Shown here one piece after another: positions 63,467 through 64,000 of a stretch of 64,000 bases of DNA. The notes under the pieces were generated by a model that was given only the letters and a program-made list of their open reading frames with translations, was not told the origin of the DNA and made no database searches. The first letter of the stretch is position 1, and each line of letters opens with the position of its first letter. The DNA comes from Lentzea sp. NBRC 102530 (lineage in GTDB: Bacteria; Actinomycetota; Actinomycetes; Mycobacteriales; Pseudonocardiaceae). A program made the translations under genes and the position numbers. The stretch spans positions 496,001 through 560,000 of the forward strand of contig NZ_BSTF01000002.1 of the NCBI RefSeq assembly GCF_030269365.1. Reading direction: 5' to 3'.

Positions 63467-63985
63467 GTGACAGCAACGGAGAACGTGGCCACCGGAGCAC
63501 CGGTGGCCGCGTTCACCGACGCCATGAGCCGGCTGGTCTCCGGCCTCGCCGTCGTCACGACGCGGCAGGAGACCGGGCGGCCGTGCGGGCTGCTCGTGTC
63601 CTCGATCTGTTCGTACAGTGTGGATCCACCTTCCGTGCTCGTGGTGGTCGACCACGCGTCGCGGTGCCGCGAGCCCTTGACGCACTGCGCGGAGTTCGGT
63701 GTGCACGTGCTCGGCAGCGCGCAGGAGCGCACGGCGCGGACGTTCGCGAGCCGGGGCGCCGACAAGTTCGCCGAGATCGGGTGGGAGTGGGACGGGTCGG
63801 TGCCCCGCCTCTGCGCCGCGCCGATCTACCTGCGGTGCACCGCTTCCGCCGTGCTGGACCACGGCGATCACACGATCCTGATCGGTGAGGTGACGCGGGC
63901 CGAGGTCCGCGAGGCCGAGCCGCTGGTGTTCTACCGCCGCCTCTTCGACTGGAGGCTAAGGGGAAACGGTGTGCGCCAGCTGTAG
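63467..63985 (+). CDS. Flavin reductase (HpaC-like split barrel)
   Basis: A 172-residue flavin reductase-like protein: FTDAMSRLVSGLAVVTTRQ, GLLVSSICSYSVDPPSVLVV, HCAEFGVHVLGSAQERTART and LDHGDHTILIGEVTRAEVRE are the usual landmarks. It supplies reduced FMN or FAD to a partner oxygenase or decarboxylase. No such partner is inside the window, so it should be encoded just beyond the right edge. GTG 63467 follows GGGGAAAC ten bases after the TPR stop, so it is part of the RiPP-type operon. A new GTG start overlaps its 3' end. Confidence 0.8.
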   Translation: MTATENVATGAPVAAFTDAMSRLVSGLAVVTTRQETGRPCGLLVSSICSYSVDPPSVLVVVDHASRCREPLTHCAEFGVHVLGSAQERTARTFASRGADKFAEIGWEWDGSVPRLCAAPIYLRCTASAVLDHGDHTILIGEVTRAEVREAEPLVFYRRLFDWRLRGNGVRQL

Positions 63986-64000
63986 CCCGGTGAGCACCCG
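63969..64000 (+). CDS. Start of a further gene, cut by the window edge
   Basis: GTG 63969 stands five bases after AAGGGG and opens a frame reading MCASCSPVST up to the last base. It overlaps the flavin reductase end by 17 bases, the coupling style used throughout this operon. Ten codons are too few to name a family. It is a candidate for the missing modifying enzyme of the third peptide system. Confidence 0.45.
   Translation, partial: MCASCSPVST

Overview
The window is very GC-rich, uses many GTG/TTG starts, and chains its genes with 1-4 base stop/start overlaps. Regulators of the LuxR-LAL, LacI, LysR, HxlR and CGNR types, a Tat-exported lipoprotein and numerous RiPP genes point to a filamentous actinomycete. 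A Pseudonocardiales-type genome (Lentzea, Saccharothrix or similar) is my inference from gene style; no marker gene here proves it.

Layout. 1-4.6 kb: two small membrane proteins and a TIR-NACHT protein of the kind found in bacterial immunity. 4.5-6.7 kb: an APH-fold kinase-like gene and a LanC-like cyclase gene that diverge from one shared CATG. 6.7-14.6 kb: a luciferase-like oxidoreductase, then a complete beta-galactoside utilisation set (LacZ, two permeases, binding protein, LacI regulator) with a perfect palindromic operator. 14.6-16.8 kb: a dialkylglycine decarboxylase and its divergent LysR regulator. 16.8-20.3 kb: a two-component system, a VanZ-like protein and a GT87 mannosyltransferase. 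20.2-23.9 kb: a hotdog thioesterase behind a cobalamin riboswitch, a secreted GH3 beta-glucosidase with a DasR-like site, and a SUKH-like protein.

24-40.4 kb is the RiPP core. Leftward runs a class II lanthipeptide set (LanM, a candidate precursor with a signal-peptide-like leader, a LAL regulator). Rightward, from the same 279-base intergenic region, runs a tightly coupled seven-gene class IV lanthipeptide operon (38-residue precursor, LanL, GNAT, helical-repeat protein, S9 peptidase, two ABC transporters).

40.5-53.7 kb is accessory: an ACR3-like carrier, FMN reductase, VOC protein, a second LAL regulator, an O-methyltransferase coupled to an unusual alpha/beta-hydrolase-glycosyltransferase fusion, membrane and SRPBCC genes, DoxX/HxlR/PLP enzyme, two decayed genes and a CGNR regulator. 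53.8-59.7 kb holds a 3-hydroxyanthranilate degradation operon (nbaE-G-F-C-D order) with a LysR regulator. From 59.98 kb to the right edge lies a third peptide system: a 34-residue basic precursor, a strong hairpin, a PqqD-like domain fused to an M50-type membrane protease, a TPR protein, a flavin reductase and the start of a further gene. It matches no RiPP class I can name and is the best candidate for an undescribed system.

I found no rRNA, tRNA, CRISPR array, insertion sequence or attachment site.
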